In this document: positions 7,672-16,912 of the stretch, one piece after another | Layout of the letters: each line of letters starts with the position of its first letter | Position numbering within the stretch: the stretch's first letter is position 1 | Assembly: GCA_966250385.1 (NCBI GenBank) | Contig: CBINHC010000009.1 | Location: 62,001-126,000, forward strand | DNA from: DASWTL01 sp966250385 | GTDB taxonomy: Bacteria > Bacteroidota > Bacteroidia > Sphingobacteriales > Sphingobacteriaceae | Length of the DNA: 64,000 bases | Reading direction: 5' to 3' | The notes under the pieces: model-generated | What the model saw: the letters and a program-made list of their open reading frames with translations, nothing else | What the model was told of the DNA's origin: nothing | The model's database searches: none | Made by a program: the position numbers and the translations under genes

Positions 7672-10600
7672 ATGAATTTTTACGAAATTCATCCCACCCC
7701 CTATATCCAGAAAAACGGGCACCCCCGATTTCTGGATAAACAAAGAGGATTACATCAATTAAAAAGAACAGCAATTCTTTTTGCATTTTTTCTCTTTTTC
7801 AGTTTTCAACTGAAAGCAACCGGAATTTCGCCGAATACTGGAATCGAAGAAGTGGTTGTCGACATTGAATTAAAAAATGAGTCCCTGGTAGACGCGTTTA
7901 CAAAGATTGAAAAGAAGACCTCTTTCATCTTCATGTACCGGAACGAAGATGTGAAGGACATCACGAACCTGACGCTGTCATCAGGAAAAAGATCCGTTTC
8001 TTCCATACTCAGAAACCTGTTACATCCCGCAAAACTGACTTTCAAACAACTTGACCGCAGGATCCTGGTGACCAGGCAGGGGGCCGAGGGTATCTTTACA
8101 GATACATACAATAGTCAAAATTTGACGGCCAGCTCCAATGTAAAGGACCAGGTTGTCAAAGGTCAGGTGACAGACAACAAAGGAGAACCACTGATCGGCG
8201 TGAGCGTCAAGGTAAAAGGTACCAACACCGGCGTTAGCACAGACCTGAACGGAAACTTTTCCCTCACAATCAAAGATCCGAACCCCACGCTGGTCTTTAC
8301 CTATGTCGGATTCATAACTCAGGAGATCCCGGTGAATAACCGCTCAACCCTGAATATCGTCCTGGAAGAAAATGCGACCAAACTTGAAGAGGTTGTCGTA
8401 GTCGGATACGGAACTCAGAAAAGAAAAGACCTGACCGGATCTGTTTCCTCCGTTTCAGAAAAGGATTTTGCCGACATGCCGGTGGCCAGACTGGACCAGG
8501 CCCTGACCGGCCGGGTTGCCGGACTTGATATCTTGTCTACGGGCGGCCGTCCCGGAGATGCTTCATCCATTTTATTAAGGGGAAAACGTTCATTCACGGC
8601 CTCAAACGACCCGCTGATCATCCTGGATGGCATGCCGTTCTATGGAAGCATGAATGATATCAATCCCTATGATGTAAAGTCAATAGACGTATTGAAGGAC
8701 GCTTCATCCACAGCGATATACGGGTCCAGAGGCGCCAACGGGGTTATCATTATCACTAGTAAACGGGGATCTTCAGGAAAGCCGACTTTCAAAGTTGAGA
8801 GCTACGGCGGTCCCCAGGTTCGATATGGCCGGCTGCCTTATGCGGACGCCCAGCAATATGCAGAGTGGGGCCGCGAGGCATTCAGGGCGCAGCCGGGCGG
8901 CTATCCTTTCCCGGACCGGAATGAAGAGTATGACCGGATCATTTTTGATGCGATCGAACTCAAGACGGTTGAGTCCGGAGGTAAGGGGTTGGACCTGCAG
9001 GATCTCCTGCTTCAGGATGGAATGGTGCAAAAACACCAGCTGACTGTAGGCGGCGGTTCTGAAAATGTCAAGTATAACTTTTCAGGTAACTTTTTTGAGC
9101 AGGAAGGCATCCTGCCGGGCGACATCTTTGACCGGATGAGTCTGAGGACAAACCTTGATTTTACGCTTTCCAGAATTATCACCGCGGGCACCTCAATTCA
9201 GCTGAATCATACCGCCAACCGGATGAAAAGCAACCCGTCGGCTTTAAGCTATGCTTTTAACGGAAACCCGCTCGGGCAGGTGTATGAGGAAGATGGCGTA
9301 ACCCCGCGCTTTGCACTTACCACCGATGGTTTTGAGATTAATCCGCTGGCCGATTACGAATGGGATTCATTCAGAAGGGACAACAAGAGCTGGTCAGCCT
9401 TTATCAACACCTTCGGTGAGATCAAGATCCTGCCCGAATTAACCTACCGGCTGAGCCTAGGAACAAACTTCAAGTTATCAACTGCTAAGGAATCATCCGG
9501 TTACTACTCCATTGCCAGGAACCTGGGATTGCCGACTGCCAGCGTATCAGATAATATTGACAATTTCCTGCTGTACGAAAGCACGCTTACCTATAATAAA
9601 ATTTTTCGGGATAAGCATCAGTTGACGATTACCGGGATCAATGGGTACCAGTCAACAAGAAATGAGTCCAGCGGAGCCGGAGTCAGTGACCTGCCGTATG
9701 AGGTTTCACGGTACCAGAACATCGGGAGCGCCAATACGGTAAGCGCCGTAAACTCCAGCCTTTCACAATGGAATCTGGCGTCGTTCGCCGGTCGTATATT
9801 CTATGGGTTCGACAGTAAATACCTGCTGACCCTATCCATGAGAGCCGACGGCGCGTCTCAGTTTGCTGCCGGGCATAAATGGGGATATTTTCCTTCAGTG
9901 GCTGCCGCGTACCGGATTTCGCAGGAAAAATGGATGGAAAGCGCGTCGAACTGGTTATCAGAGCTGAAGTTCCGGTTAAGCTACGGAGTGACCGGGAACC
10001 AGGCGATCAACCCGTACCAGACCCAGGGGGCTCTGGCCAGAACGACCTACTCCTGGAACGAAAATGCAGCCTTCGGCTATCGTCCGGCAGCTCTTGCAAA
10101 CAAGAATCTGAAGTGGGAAAGCACCGCCGTATATAATGCGGGAATGGATTTCAGCCTGTTCAACGGCCGGATCAACACGAATCTGGAATACTACAACACC
10201 GACACCTATGATCTGCTAATGTTCAGAAAACTTCCGATCACAGGCGGATACGACGAGGTGCTTGAAAACATCGGACGGACGAACAACAAAGGCTTTGAAG
10301 CCGGCATCCAGACTGTAAACATCAGCCGGCCAGATTTCAAGTGGAGCAGTAACCTGTCGGCGTATACCAACCATACCAAGATCGTGGAACTATACAACGG
10401 GAAGTCCGATGATATCGGTAACGGATGGTTCATCGGACAGCCGATCAACGTTTATTATGACTACAAAAAAGTTGGAATCTGGCAGCTTAATGAAGCAGAG
10501 GAAGCCAAGAAATATGGCCGTGATGTCGGGCAGATCAAAGTTCAGGATCTGAATAACGACAACAAGATCTCTGCAGAGGACCGGATGATCCTTGGAGACC

Positions 10601-11076
10601 GTGAACCGGACTTTGTCGCCAGCCTTACCAATCAGTTTTCGCTGAAAAACTGGGACTTTTCGTTCACCACATATATCAGATCCGGTGGAATGACTTCCGT
10701 CGGAGCGTTTGCTCCATATTCGAAAAAGCGGTACAACAAATTCATTTTCGACTACTGGACACCGAATAATCCGACCAATGCATACCCTCGGCCGAACCAG
10801 CTGTACGAAGGCAGCGGTCTGGATGGCAGCACACTGACTTACAGAGATGCCAGCATGGTGAGCATTCCCAATGTAACCATCGGTTTTACGGTCCCTCAGC
10901 GCGTACTGAGCAAAGTAAAGCTGTCCAATGCCAGGGTCTACTTTTCAGGAGAGAATTTCATGTACTGGACCGCTTCAGAGATGCGCGAGTTCAACATGAA
11001 ACCTGACTGGTCCGGTGACGCCCAGACGTATCCCGCTTTAAGAACCCTGGTCGTGGGTGTGAATATTGGCTTTTAA
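7672..11076 (+). CDS. susC: SusC/RagA-type TonB-linked outer-membrane transporter with STN domain
   Basis: At 1134 residues this is a full-length SusC. After a signal peptide (about 30-52) come an STN domain (about 60-130, DIELKNESLVDAFTKI), which signals to FecR, and a carboxypeptidase-like beta-sandwich (about 160-245, VKGQVTDNKGEPLIGVSVKV). A TonB box region EEVVVVGYGTQKRKDLTGSV, a plug domain (PLIILDGMPF, GSRGANGVIIITSKRG) and a 22-strand barrel follow. It imports oligomeric or bulky ligands with the SusD lid encoded 18 nt downstream. The STN domain marks it as the sensing receptor of the adjacent sigma/anti-sigma pair. The likely ligand is inferred from the downstream catabolic genes. 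Confidence 0.95.
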   Translation: MNFYEIHPTPYIQKNGHPRFLDKQRGLHQLKRTAILFAFFLFFSFQLKATGISPNTGIEEVVVDIELKNESLVDAFTKIEKKTSFIFMYRNEDVKDITNLTLSSGKRSVSSILRNLLHPAKLTFKQLDRRILVTRQGAEGIFTDTYNSQNLTASSNVKDQVVKGQVTDNKGEPLIGVSVKVKGTNTGVSTDLNGNFSLTIKDPNPTLVFTYVGFITQEIPVNNRSTLNIVLEENATKLEEVVVVGYGTQKRKDLTGSVSSVSEKDFADMPVARLDQALTGRVAGLDILSTGGRPGDASSILLRGKRSFTASNDPLIILDGMPFYGSMNDINPYDVKSIDVLKDASSTAIYGSRGANGVIIITSKRGSSGKPTFKVESYGGPQVRYGRLPYADAQQYAEWGREAFRAQPGGYPFPDRNEEYDRIIFDAIELKTVESGGKGLDLQDLLLQDGMVQKHQLTVGGGSENVKYNFSGNFFEQEGILPGDIFDRMSLRTNLDFTLSRIITAGTSIQLNHTANRMKSNPSALSYAFNGNPLGQVYEEDGVTPRFALTTDGFEINPLADYEWDSFRRDNKSWSAFINTFGEIKILPELTYRLSLGTNFKLSTAKESSGYYSIARNLGLPTASVSDNIDNFLLYESTLTYNKIFRDKHQLTITGINGYQSTRNESSGAGVSDLPYEVSRYQNIGSANTVSAVNSSLSQWNLASFAGRIFYGFDSKYLLTLSMRADGASQFAAGHKWGYFPSVAAAYRISQEKWMESASNWLSELKFRLSYGVTGNQAINPYQTQGALARTTYSWNENAAFGYRPAALANKNLKWESTAVYNAGMDFSLFNGRINTNLEYYNTDTYDLLMFRKLPITGGYDEVLENIGRTNNKGFEAGIQTVNISRPDFKWSSNLSAYTNHTKIVELYNGKSDDIGNGWFIGQPINVYYDYKKVGIWQLNEAEEAKKYGRDVGQIKVQDLNNDNKISAEDRMILGDREPDFVASLTNQFSLKNWDFSFTTYIRSGGMTSVGAFAPYSKKRYNKFIFDYWTPNNPTNAYPRPNQLYEGSGLDGSTLTYRDASMVSIPNVTIGFTVPQRVLSKVKLSNARVYFSGENFMYWTASEMREFNMKPDWSGDAQTYPALRTLVVGVNIGF

Positions 11077-11094
11077 TTATCAAATACACAGAAT

Positions 11095-12711
11095 ATGAAA
11101 AAGAAACTTCAAATATTGCTGGTTCTTGTTGCGTGTGCACTTGTGTTTCCAGGCTGTTCCAAACAACTTGAGGAAGAAAACACCAGCAATCCGGTAGCCG
11201 ACGTGTATTATAAGACCGCAAAGGGTTATTCGGATCTCATCAACTCCTGTTATACACAGACACGGTCCCAGATGAATGGCGAAGGGATCGCTCCGATGAT
11301 TTATGGAACCGATCTGTGGACCAACGCCTCGGACGCCGGGGCCAATGAATTCAATACCTACCTCCCGGCTTTGCAGCCTTCGAATTCCATCTTGTATAAT
11401 CTCTGGGCCGGATACTACCTGGGTATTGCTGCCTGCAACACCGCGATCAGCCGGGCAAAGGATGTTTCGGGTATGCAGCCTGCCGAACTTTCGGCCAAAA
11501 CGGCCGAGGCCTATTTCCTTCGCGCATGGTATTACCATAACCTGGTTGTCCACTTCGGGGGAGTACCGCTTAAGGTTGAGGAGGTGACCGAGGTTGAAAC
11601 GACAGCCACCCGTGCTACCGAAGACGAGGTCTATGCGCAGATCATCAGCGATCTGAAAAATGCAGAGCAAAATCTGCCACCAACCCAGTCAGACTTTGGC
11701 CGGGCTACCAGGCCGGCTGCCCAGGCACTGCTGGCAAGAATCTATATTACAAGAAACAACAACGAAGAAGCGCTCACCTATGCCAACAAAGTAATCAACG
11801 ATTACAACTTCAACCTTCTGCCTGATTACGGAGCGCTCTGGGACGTAAACAACCGCATCAATAATGAGATCATTTGGGCAATCCAGTTTTCTCAGAACAA
11901 CCGGCTGAACACTCCGGCGAACTCCGTTCACCTGTACTTTACGCCCCGGTATGACTTGCAGGCGGGGATGACCAGGGCCCTGATCTACGACAGACCCTAT
12001 CCGCGGTATATGGCGACCCGGTTCTACCTGGACCTCATGCAGCAGAACAGGTGGCGGGATTCCAGGTACGATAAAAGCTGGAGAGAAGCCTACCTCGCCA
12101 ATTACGAGCCCACGCTGCCTGCAGGGGTAAACCTCGGCGACACGGCATTCATCGTCGTTCCATATGTAGTCTCCCAAAGCTACAAGGACTCCAAGAAATA
12201 CAAGATTCTTGACATTACCACTTTCTATAACGGGGAAAACAGTGTGGGATCGCTGCAGATCTATCCGAAACTCAAAAAATATGACGACCCCAACCGCGCC
12301 TCCATCAATGACGGTAACGGAACCCGGGATGTCATTGAGATCCGGCTTGCAGAAATGTATCTGATCGCAGCCGAGGCTTTGCTCAAGCTGGGCCGCCTTT
12401 CCGACGGAGCTGACATGATCAATGTGGTCAGAACGCGCGCGGCATGGCCCGGAAAGGAGGAGGATATGAAGATCACCGCCGCGCAGCTGACACTGGACTT
12501 CATCCTTGATGAACGTGCCCTTGAACTGGGCGGCGAGCGCCAGCGCTGGGCTGACCTGAAGCGTACAGGAAAGCTTATCGAACGCGTGAAACTGTATAAT
12601 CCCGCGGGCCGGAACAACATCCAGGAAAAACACCTGCTGAGGCCGATACCGAGCCAGATGATCGACCGGCTGACCAACAAGGCAGAGTTCAAACAAAACC
12701 CCGGCTACTGA
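11095..12711 (+). CDS. susD: SusD/RagB-family outer-membrane lipoprotein
   Basis: A 538-residue surface lipoprotein. The signal peptide ends in a lipobox at C21 (VFPGC). Tetratricopeptide-like helices follow (AKTAEAYFLRAWYYHNLVVHFGGVPL is the SusD family hallmark), and the tail is typical (IRLAEMYLIAAEALLKLG, LDFILDERALELGGERQRWADLKRTGKL). It forms the substrate-binding lid over SusC. The stop codon overlaps the ATG of the YhcH-like gene by one base, so translation is probably coupled. Confidence 0.95.
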   Translation: MKKKLQILLVLVACALVFPGCSKQLEEENTSNPVADVYYKTAKGYSDLINSCYTQTRSQMNGEGIAPMIYGTDLWTNASDAGANEFNTYLPALQPSNSILYNLWAGYYLGIAACNTAISRAKDVSGMQPAELSAKTAEAYFLRAWYYHNLVVHFGGVPLKVEEVTEVETTATRATEDEVYAQIISDLKNAEQNLPPTQSDFGRATRPAAQALLARIYITRNNNEEALTYANKVINDYNFNLLPDYGALWDVNNRINNEIIWAIQFSQNNRLNTPANSVHLYFTPRYDLQAGMTRALIYDRPYPRYMATRFYLDLMQQNRWRDSRYDKSWREAYLANYEPTLPAGVNLGDTAFIVVPYVVSQSYKDSKKYKILDITTFYNGENSVGSLQIYPKLKKYDDPNRASINDGNGTRDVIEIRLAEMYLIAAEALLKLGRLSDGADMINVVRTRAAWPGKEEDMKITAAQLTLDFILDERALELGGERQRWADLKRTGKLIERVKLYNPAGRNNIQEKHLLRPIPSQMIDRLTNKAEFKQNPGY

Positions 12712-13319
12712 TGAAAAAGATCACCCCGATTCTGTTCCTTTTGGTGCTGGGCATCACAATGAATACCGCTGCGACCGCGCAGTCCCAGGATAAACAAGCT
12801 GCAAAACCGGCTGAATGGTTCAAAAAAGGCGACTGGCTGAGCGGTCTGAAACTAGCGCCGCATCAGTCAATCAACCAGGAAGAACTGTACCGGCAGTACC
12901 AGGCCAACAATGAGTGGTGGGATAAGGCCTTCGCCTTTCTGCGCACCCATGACCTGGAGAAACTCGAACCCGGCCGGTATGTGGTAGACACGGGTAATGT
13001 GGTGGTGTCCGTTTCGGAAGCGCCTGCGCCTGAAATGGAAAAAGTCGAATGGGAATCCCACCGGAATTTTAACGATCTCCAGTATATCGTCCGGGGCAGG
13101 GCGCAGATGGGCGTAAGCCCGATTGCGCAGGCTACCGAAAAAGTCCCGTACGACAGTAAAAAGGATGTGGCAACCTATACTACAGATGGAAGCTTCTTCA
13201 TAGCTGAACCCGGCACATTCTTCATATTCACTCCGGAGGACGTGCACCGGCCCGGAGTGAAAGCAACCGGGTATGAAACCGTTAAGAAAATACTAATCAA
13301 GGTCCGGGTACCCCGGTAG
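12711..13319 (+). CDS. Exported YhcH/YjgK/YiaL (DUF386) family protein
   Basis: A 202-residue protein with a clear signal peptide (residues 1-24, ending ATAQS) ahead of a cupin-like YhcH/YiaL/EbgC domain. Family hallmarks are VEWESHRNFNDLQYIVRGRAQMGV, the late FFIAEPGTFFIFTPEDVHRPG and the basic end KKILIKVRV. The conserved H and E residues (ESH, PEDVH) form the family's metal site. Relatives are linked to processing of sialic acid, 2,3-diketogulonate or galactosides, perhaps as sugar-anomer or mutarotation catalysts. Most are cytosolic, so the signal peptide is noteworthy and puts this one in the periplasm. It starts on the last base of susD. Confidence 0.85.
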   Translation: MKKITPILFLLVLGITMNTAATAQSQDKQAAKPAEWFKKGDWLSGLKLAPHQSINQEELYRQYQANNEWWDKAFAFLRTHDLEKLEPGRYVVDTGNVVVSVSEAPAPEMEKVEWESHRNFNDLQYIVRGRAQMGVSPIAQATEKVPYDSKKDVATYTTDGSFFIAEPGTFFIFTPEDVHRPGVKATGYETVKKILIKVRVPR

Positions 13320-13362
13320 CCACAGGAATCAAACGCTAATCAATTCACAAAACATTTTAATC

Positions 13363-14295
13363 ATGATCAAAAAAATCATTGCACTGACCCTTGTATGCTT
13401 TTCATACACCGGCCTGATGGCCCAGCAGATCGGAGCCAGCCCGGCTTACATTAACGCGATGACCCCGAAATGGACCGGAGAACGATTTGCCGACGGTCGG
13501 CCGAAAGTCTCCGATGAGCTCCTGGAACGATTGAAGAACTGTACACTGGAGCAGGTCTGGGGTTATATGTACACCAGGGGATTCCGCAACCAGGTTGAAA
13601 AGGACTGGATCATCCTGAAACCCGGAGAGACCATGACCGGCAGGGTCGTTACCGCGCAGTTTATGCCTTACCGACCCGACCTGGACAGCTTGGTTAGGAT
13701 TCAGGGCAAGGCGGAAGGCCGCTCCCAGAAAGGCGGAATCAATATTTGGCCGATCGACGTGCTGACCAGCGGCGATATCTATGTCGCTGACGGGTTTGGC
13801 AAGGTCAAGGACGGAACCCTCATCGGGTCGAGTCTGGGCAATGCCATCTACGGCAAAACCGGCAAGGGTGTCATCTTTTACGGGTCCGTCAGAGATATGC
13901 AGGAACTGAAGGACACCAAGGGATTCAATGCCTGGGTCAAGGGACATCATCCGTCCTACATCAAGGATATGACCCCTACCGCTATCAATGCGCCTGTCCG
14001 TATCGGTGAAGTCACCGTACTTCCCGGTGATGTCGTTTTTGCCAATGAGTACGGCGTCGCATTTGTGCCGGCCTTCCTGGTGGAAGGACTGGTGTCCACT
14101 TCTGAAATGGTGGGACTCCGCGATGAGTTCGAAAGATACCTGTTGCAGCAGAACAAATATGCCGGCGGCGAAATCCACGGAGAATGGTCCGAAAAGATCA
14201 AAAACGAGTTCAGGGCCTGGGTGAAAAATTATCCGAAGAAAATCGCGATCACCTCCAAGGATGTTGAGGCCTACCTGACAAAAGGAGACAAATAA
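13363..14295 (+). CDS. Exported RraA-like protein 1
   Basis: A 310-residue protein with a signal peptide (1-20, ending GLMA). The rest matches the RraA/class II pyruvate-aldolase fold: WPIDVLTSGDIYVADGFGKV, GTLIGSSLGNAIYGKTGKGV, then YGSVRD with R177-D178, and VLPGDVVFANEYGVAFVP. Family aldolases use a D/E-x20-R-D motif, in which the first acid helps bind the divalent metal. Here the residue 21 before R177 is S156, so standard aldolase activity is doubtful. It is larger than plain RraA (about 160-230 residues), with N- and C-terminal extensions shared with the next gene. Periplasmic placement is inferred from the signal peptide. Confidence 0.8.
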   Translation: MIKKIIALTLVCFSYTGLMAQQIGASPAYINAMTPKWTGERFADGRPKVSDELLERLKNCTLEQVWGYMYTRGFRNQVEKDWIILKPGETMTGRVVTAQFMPYRPDLDSLVRIQGKAEGRSQKGGINIWPIDVLTSGDIYVADGFGKVKDGTLIGSSLGNAIYGKTGKGVIFYGSVRDMQELKDTKGFNAWVKGHHPSYIKDMTPTAINAPVRIGEVTVLPGDVVFANEYGVAFVPAFLVEGLVSTSEMVGLRDEFERYLLQQNKYAGGEIHGEWSEKIKNEFRAWVKNYPKKIAITSKDVEAYLTKGDK

Positions 14296-14300
14296 CTTCC

Positions 14301-14329
14301 ACGGGAAAGGGGAAACTCCCCTTTCCCGT
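14301..14329 (+). terminator. Hairpin between the two RraA-like genes
   Basis: A perfect 12-bp stem (ACGGGAAAGGGG at 14301-14312 with its complement at 14318-14329) and a 5-nt loop, followed by a weakly T-rich stretch. It is probably a partial terminator or RNA-stability element within the operon, because the downstream genes belong to the same pathway. Confidence 0.6.
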
Positions 14330-14350
14330 CTGAATTCTTTCTAAACTCTT

Positions 14351-15301
14351 ATGTATATGTCGATTCAAAAGATACACTTTGGCACACCTCTAACCCTGCT
14401 ACTCCTCTTATTCCTCTCCGTTGCCGGTCCGGCTCTGTCGCAGACGATCGCCAGCAAAGAGCTGACTTACCTGACAGCCGCATGGAAAGGCGAACGATTC
14501 GCGGACGGTCGTCCCCGAATCCCCGACGATCTGCTTGAAAGGGCAAAAAAGATCGGGATCGCAGATGCATGGACCATTCTGAAAAACGAGGGCTATACGA
14601 ACCAGTATGAAGGAAACTGGAAAATCGTCCACGACGATGTTCCGGTAGTCGGACGGGCACTGACTGCGATGTTCATGCCCAGTCGCCCGGATGTCGAAAG
14701 ACAGATCAAGGACAAAGGAATGAAGGACGGCCGTAAAGGGAACACCAATTCCTGGCCGATCGATGTGCTCACGACCGGCGATGTATACGTAGCGGACGGG
14801 TTTGGAAAAATCGATGCCGGTACCCTGATGGGCGCGACACTGGCGAATTCCATCTTCAGCAAATCCGGGAACGGCGTCGTGTTCAACGGGTCTGCCAGGG
14901 ATCTGGCGGAAATTCAAACGATTACCGGGTTTAATGCCTTCGTCAGGGATTTTCACCCTTCCTTCCTGGAAAACATGGTCCTGATGGGACTCAACACGCC
15001 CATACGGATGGGGAACGTCATGGTCATGCCCGGCGATCTCGTCATTGCCCAGAAAGAGGGCGTTCTTTTTGTCCCGGCGCATCTGGCTGAACAGGTGATC
15101 GCAACCTGCGAATTCGTAACGCGGAAAGATAAGTTTGGATTTGAAATGGTCAGATCAAAAAAATACACCACGGGGCAGATTGACAGCCAGTGGACGGAGC
15201 CCATTAAGGAAGATTTTCTCAACTGGTTAGGAAAGCACCCTGAATTGGGTTCCATGTCGCGGGAACAGGTTGACCAGTTCATGTCCAAGCGCACCTGGTA
15301 A
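14351..15301 (+). CDS. Exported RraA-like protein 2
   Basis: This 316-residue paralogue of the preceding gene has the same architecture: a signal peptide to about residue 30 (GPALSQ), KGERFADGRPRIPDDLLERA, WPIDVLTTGDVYVADGFGKI, FNGSARD with R183-D184, and VMPGDLVIAQKEGVLFVP. The position expected to hold the metal-binding acid is A162. Two divergent copies that both lost this residue suggest a binding or structural role, or a different active site. A start at 14357 (second Met) is equally possible. It lies between the hairpin and the BASS transporter gene. Confidence 0.8.
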   Translation: MYMSIQKIHFGTPLTLLLLLFLSVAGPALSQTIASKELTYLTAAWKGERFADGRPRIPDDLLERAKKIGIADAWTILKNEGYTNQYEGNWKIVHDDVPVVGRALTAMFMPSRPDVERQIKDKGMKDGRKGNTNSWPIDVLTTGDVYVADGFGKIDAGTLMGATLANSIFSKSGNGVVFNGSARDLAEIQTITGFNAFVRDFHPSFLENMVLMGLNTPIRMGNVMVMPGDLVIAQKEGVLFVPAHLAEQVIATCEFVTRKDKFGFEMVRSKKYTTGQIDSQWTEPIKEDFLNWLGKHPELGSMSREQVDQFMSKRTW

Positions 15302-15340
15302 ACCGTTCTAAAACCAATTCTTCACTTAAAACTGAATCAA

Positions 15341-16474
15341 TTGAAAAATCTCAACCTCTATACGCTGGCCATAGCCCTTGCTGGGGTATGCCTGCTGACC
15401 ATCCTCTATTTCGGGTTTTCCGGATACCTTGAAACCGCCGGTCCGGTCGCCATCGCATTTTTCGTTTTGCTGGCTGTCGGTTTCCGCGGCATTGAGAGCC
15501 TTAAGGGTTATGCCTATACGACCATGATCTTCGCAGCGGTAACGACCGCTATGTATTATCCAAGCTATTTCCTTGAACTGGAGGGCTTCAGGTTCACTTT
15601 CCTGATCACTCCCCTGATACAGATCATCATGTTCGGGATGGGCACCTCGATGAGCGTAAAAGACTTTGTCGGTGTGATCAAAACCCCCAAAGGGGTCTTC
15701 ATCGGCGTTGCAGCACAATTCCTGATCATGCCCATGCTCGGATTCATCCTGGCTACGTGGAGCGGCTTCTCCCCGGAGATCGCTGCAGGGATCGTCCTGA
15801 TCGGATGTTCGCCGAGCGGCCTGGCCTCCAATGTGATGAACTACCTGGCCAAGGCGAACCTCGCCTTATCCATCACCATAACTTCCATTACTACCTTGCT
15901 GGCACCTTTGATGACACCAGTCCTGATGAAATTCCTGGCCGGCCAGATGATCGAGATCAACGTGCTGGATATGATGTGGGACATTTCCAAAATGATCATC
16001 CTTCCGATCGGCGCCGGTCTGATCTTCAACAGGGTCTTGAGAGGCCGTTCGAAATGGCTTGATCAGGCGATGCCCATCGTTTCCATGGCCGGTATAGCTT
16101 TTATTATCGTGGTCATCACGGCAGCCGGACGGGACAGCCTCCTGGATATCGGCGGCATGCTGATCCTGCTGGTGCTGATCCATAATGTGGCGGGCTATAC
16201 GCTGGGATACTGGTCCGCAAAAATGCTGCGGATGAGTGAGCGTGATTCCCGGACCGTAGCGATTGAGGTCGGTATGCAGAATGGCGGACTGGCCTCGGGC
16301 ATCGCCAACAGCCTGGGCAAGATAGCCACCATGGGTCTGGCTCCTGCCGTCTTCGGACCACTGATGAATATCACCGGCTCGATACTCGCCTCCTACTGGC
16401 ACAAAAAGACCCCGGAAGGCTATGCTGAAGAACCTTCTGAGAATCTCGAACCCATTGTTAGCGTAAATCCCTGA
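15341..16474 (+). CDS. Bile acid:sodium symporter (BASS) family transporter
   Basis: A 377-residue inner-membrane protein with about ten hydrophobic helices. Family motifs include FGMGTSMSVKDFVGV, IVLIGCSPSGLASNVMNYLAKANLALSI (split by the crossover region) and VGMQNGGLASGIANSLG near the C terminus. BASS proteins couple sodium to the uptake of organic anions such as bile acids, pantoate or 2-keto acids. Next to KDG kinase and KDPG aldolase genes, uptake of a 2-keto-3-deoxy sugar acid from the periplasm is the natural inference. The frame opens with TTG at 15341, the only reasonable start after the rraA2 stop. Confidence 0.85.
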   Translation: MKNLNLYTLAIALAGVCLLTILYFGFSGYLETAGPVAIAFFVLLAVGFRGIESLKGYAYTTMIFAAVTTAMYYPSYFLELEGFRFTFLITPLIQIIMFGMGTSMSVKDFVGVIKTPKGVFIGVAAQFLIMPMLGFILATWSGFSPEIAAGIVLIGCSPSGLASNVMNYLAKANLALSITITSITTLLAPLMTPVLMKFLAGQMIEINVLDMMWDISKMIILPIGAGLIFNRVLRGRSKWLDQAMPIVSMAGIAFIIVVITAAGRDSLLDIGGMLILLVLIHNVAGYTLGYWSAKMLRMSERDSRTVAIEVGMQNGGLASGIANSLGKIATMGLAPAVFGPLMNITGSILASYWHKKTPEGYAEEPSENLEPIVSVNP

Positions 16475-16479
16475 GAACT

Positions 16480-16908
16480 ATGAAAACATTGAAGCTACTT
16501 TTGATACTGATGGTGGTGGCCATCCGCTCCTTTGGTCAGACTCCGCAGGAAAGGGAGGTCCTCCGGGCGGTGGAAGCATTTAAATCCGCCATGATCAGTG
16601 CAGACCGTATGCAGCTGGATCAGATCACCGCCGATCAGCTCGTTTACGGGCATTCCAGCGGCAAGGTCCAGGACAAAGCGGCATTTATCGAAGAGGTGGT
16701 CAGTAAAACGCCGCTGACCTACCGTACCATAGAGATGTCCGAACAAAGCGTCCGGATATCGGAAGAAACGGCTGTCGTCCGGCACATCTTTTCGGCAACT
16801 ACAACCGGTGCGAACGGAGACGGGAGCCTGAGGATCGGGAACATGCTGATCTGGCAGCTCCGGGATGGCAAATGGAAACTGCTGGCGCGACAGGCCTATA
16901 AACTGTAA
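16480..16908 (+). CDS. Exported NTF2-like (DUF4440) protein
   Basis: A 142-residue protein with a signal peptide (1-19, RSFGQ) and one NTF2-like cone fold: REVLRAVEAFKSAMISADRMQLDQI, then LVYGHSSGKVQDKAAFIEEV, ending DGKWKLLARQAYKL. Members range from ketosteroid-isomerase-like enzymes to binding proteins, and no catalytic residue set can be asserted. It starts 5 nt after the transporter stop and lies 4 nt before the kinase gene, firmly inside the operon. Confidence 0.8.
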   Translation: MKTLKLLLILMVVAIRSFGQTPQEREVLRAVEAFKSAMISADRMQLDQITADQLVYGHSSGKVQDKAAFIEEVVSKTPLTYRTIEMSEQSVRISEETAVVRHIFSATTTGANGDGSLRIGNMLIWQLRDGKWKLLARQAYKL

Positions 16909-16912
16909 TGCC

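Noticed and set aside
11689..12696. 335-codon minus-strand frame
   Set aside because: It is a shadow of susD, whose hallmark motifs and operon position settle the coding strand.
13402..14178. 258-codon minus-strand frame
   Set aside because: It is antisense to rraA-like gene 1 and has biased, low-information composition.
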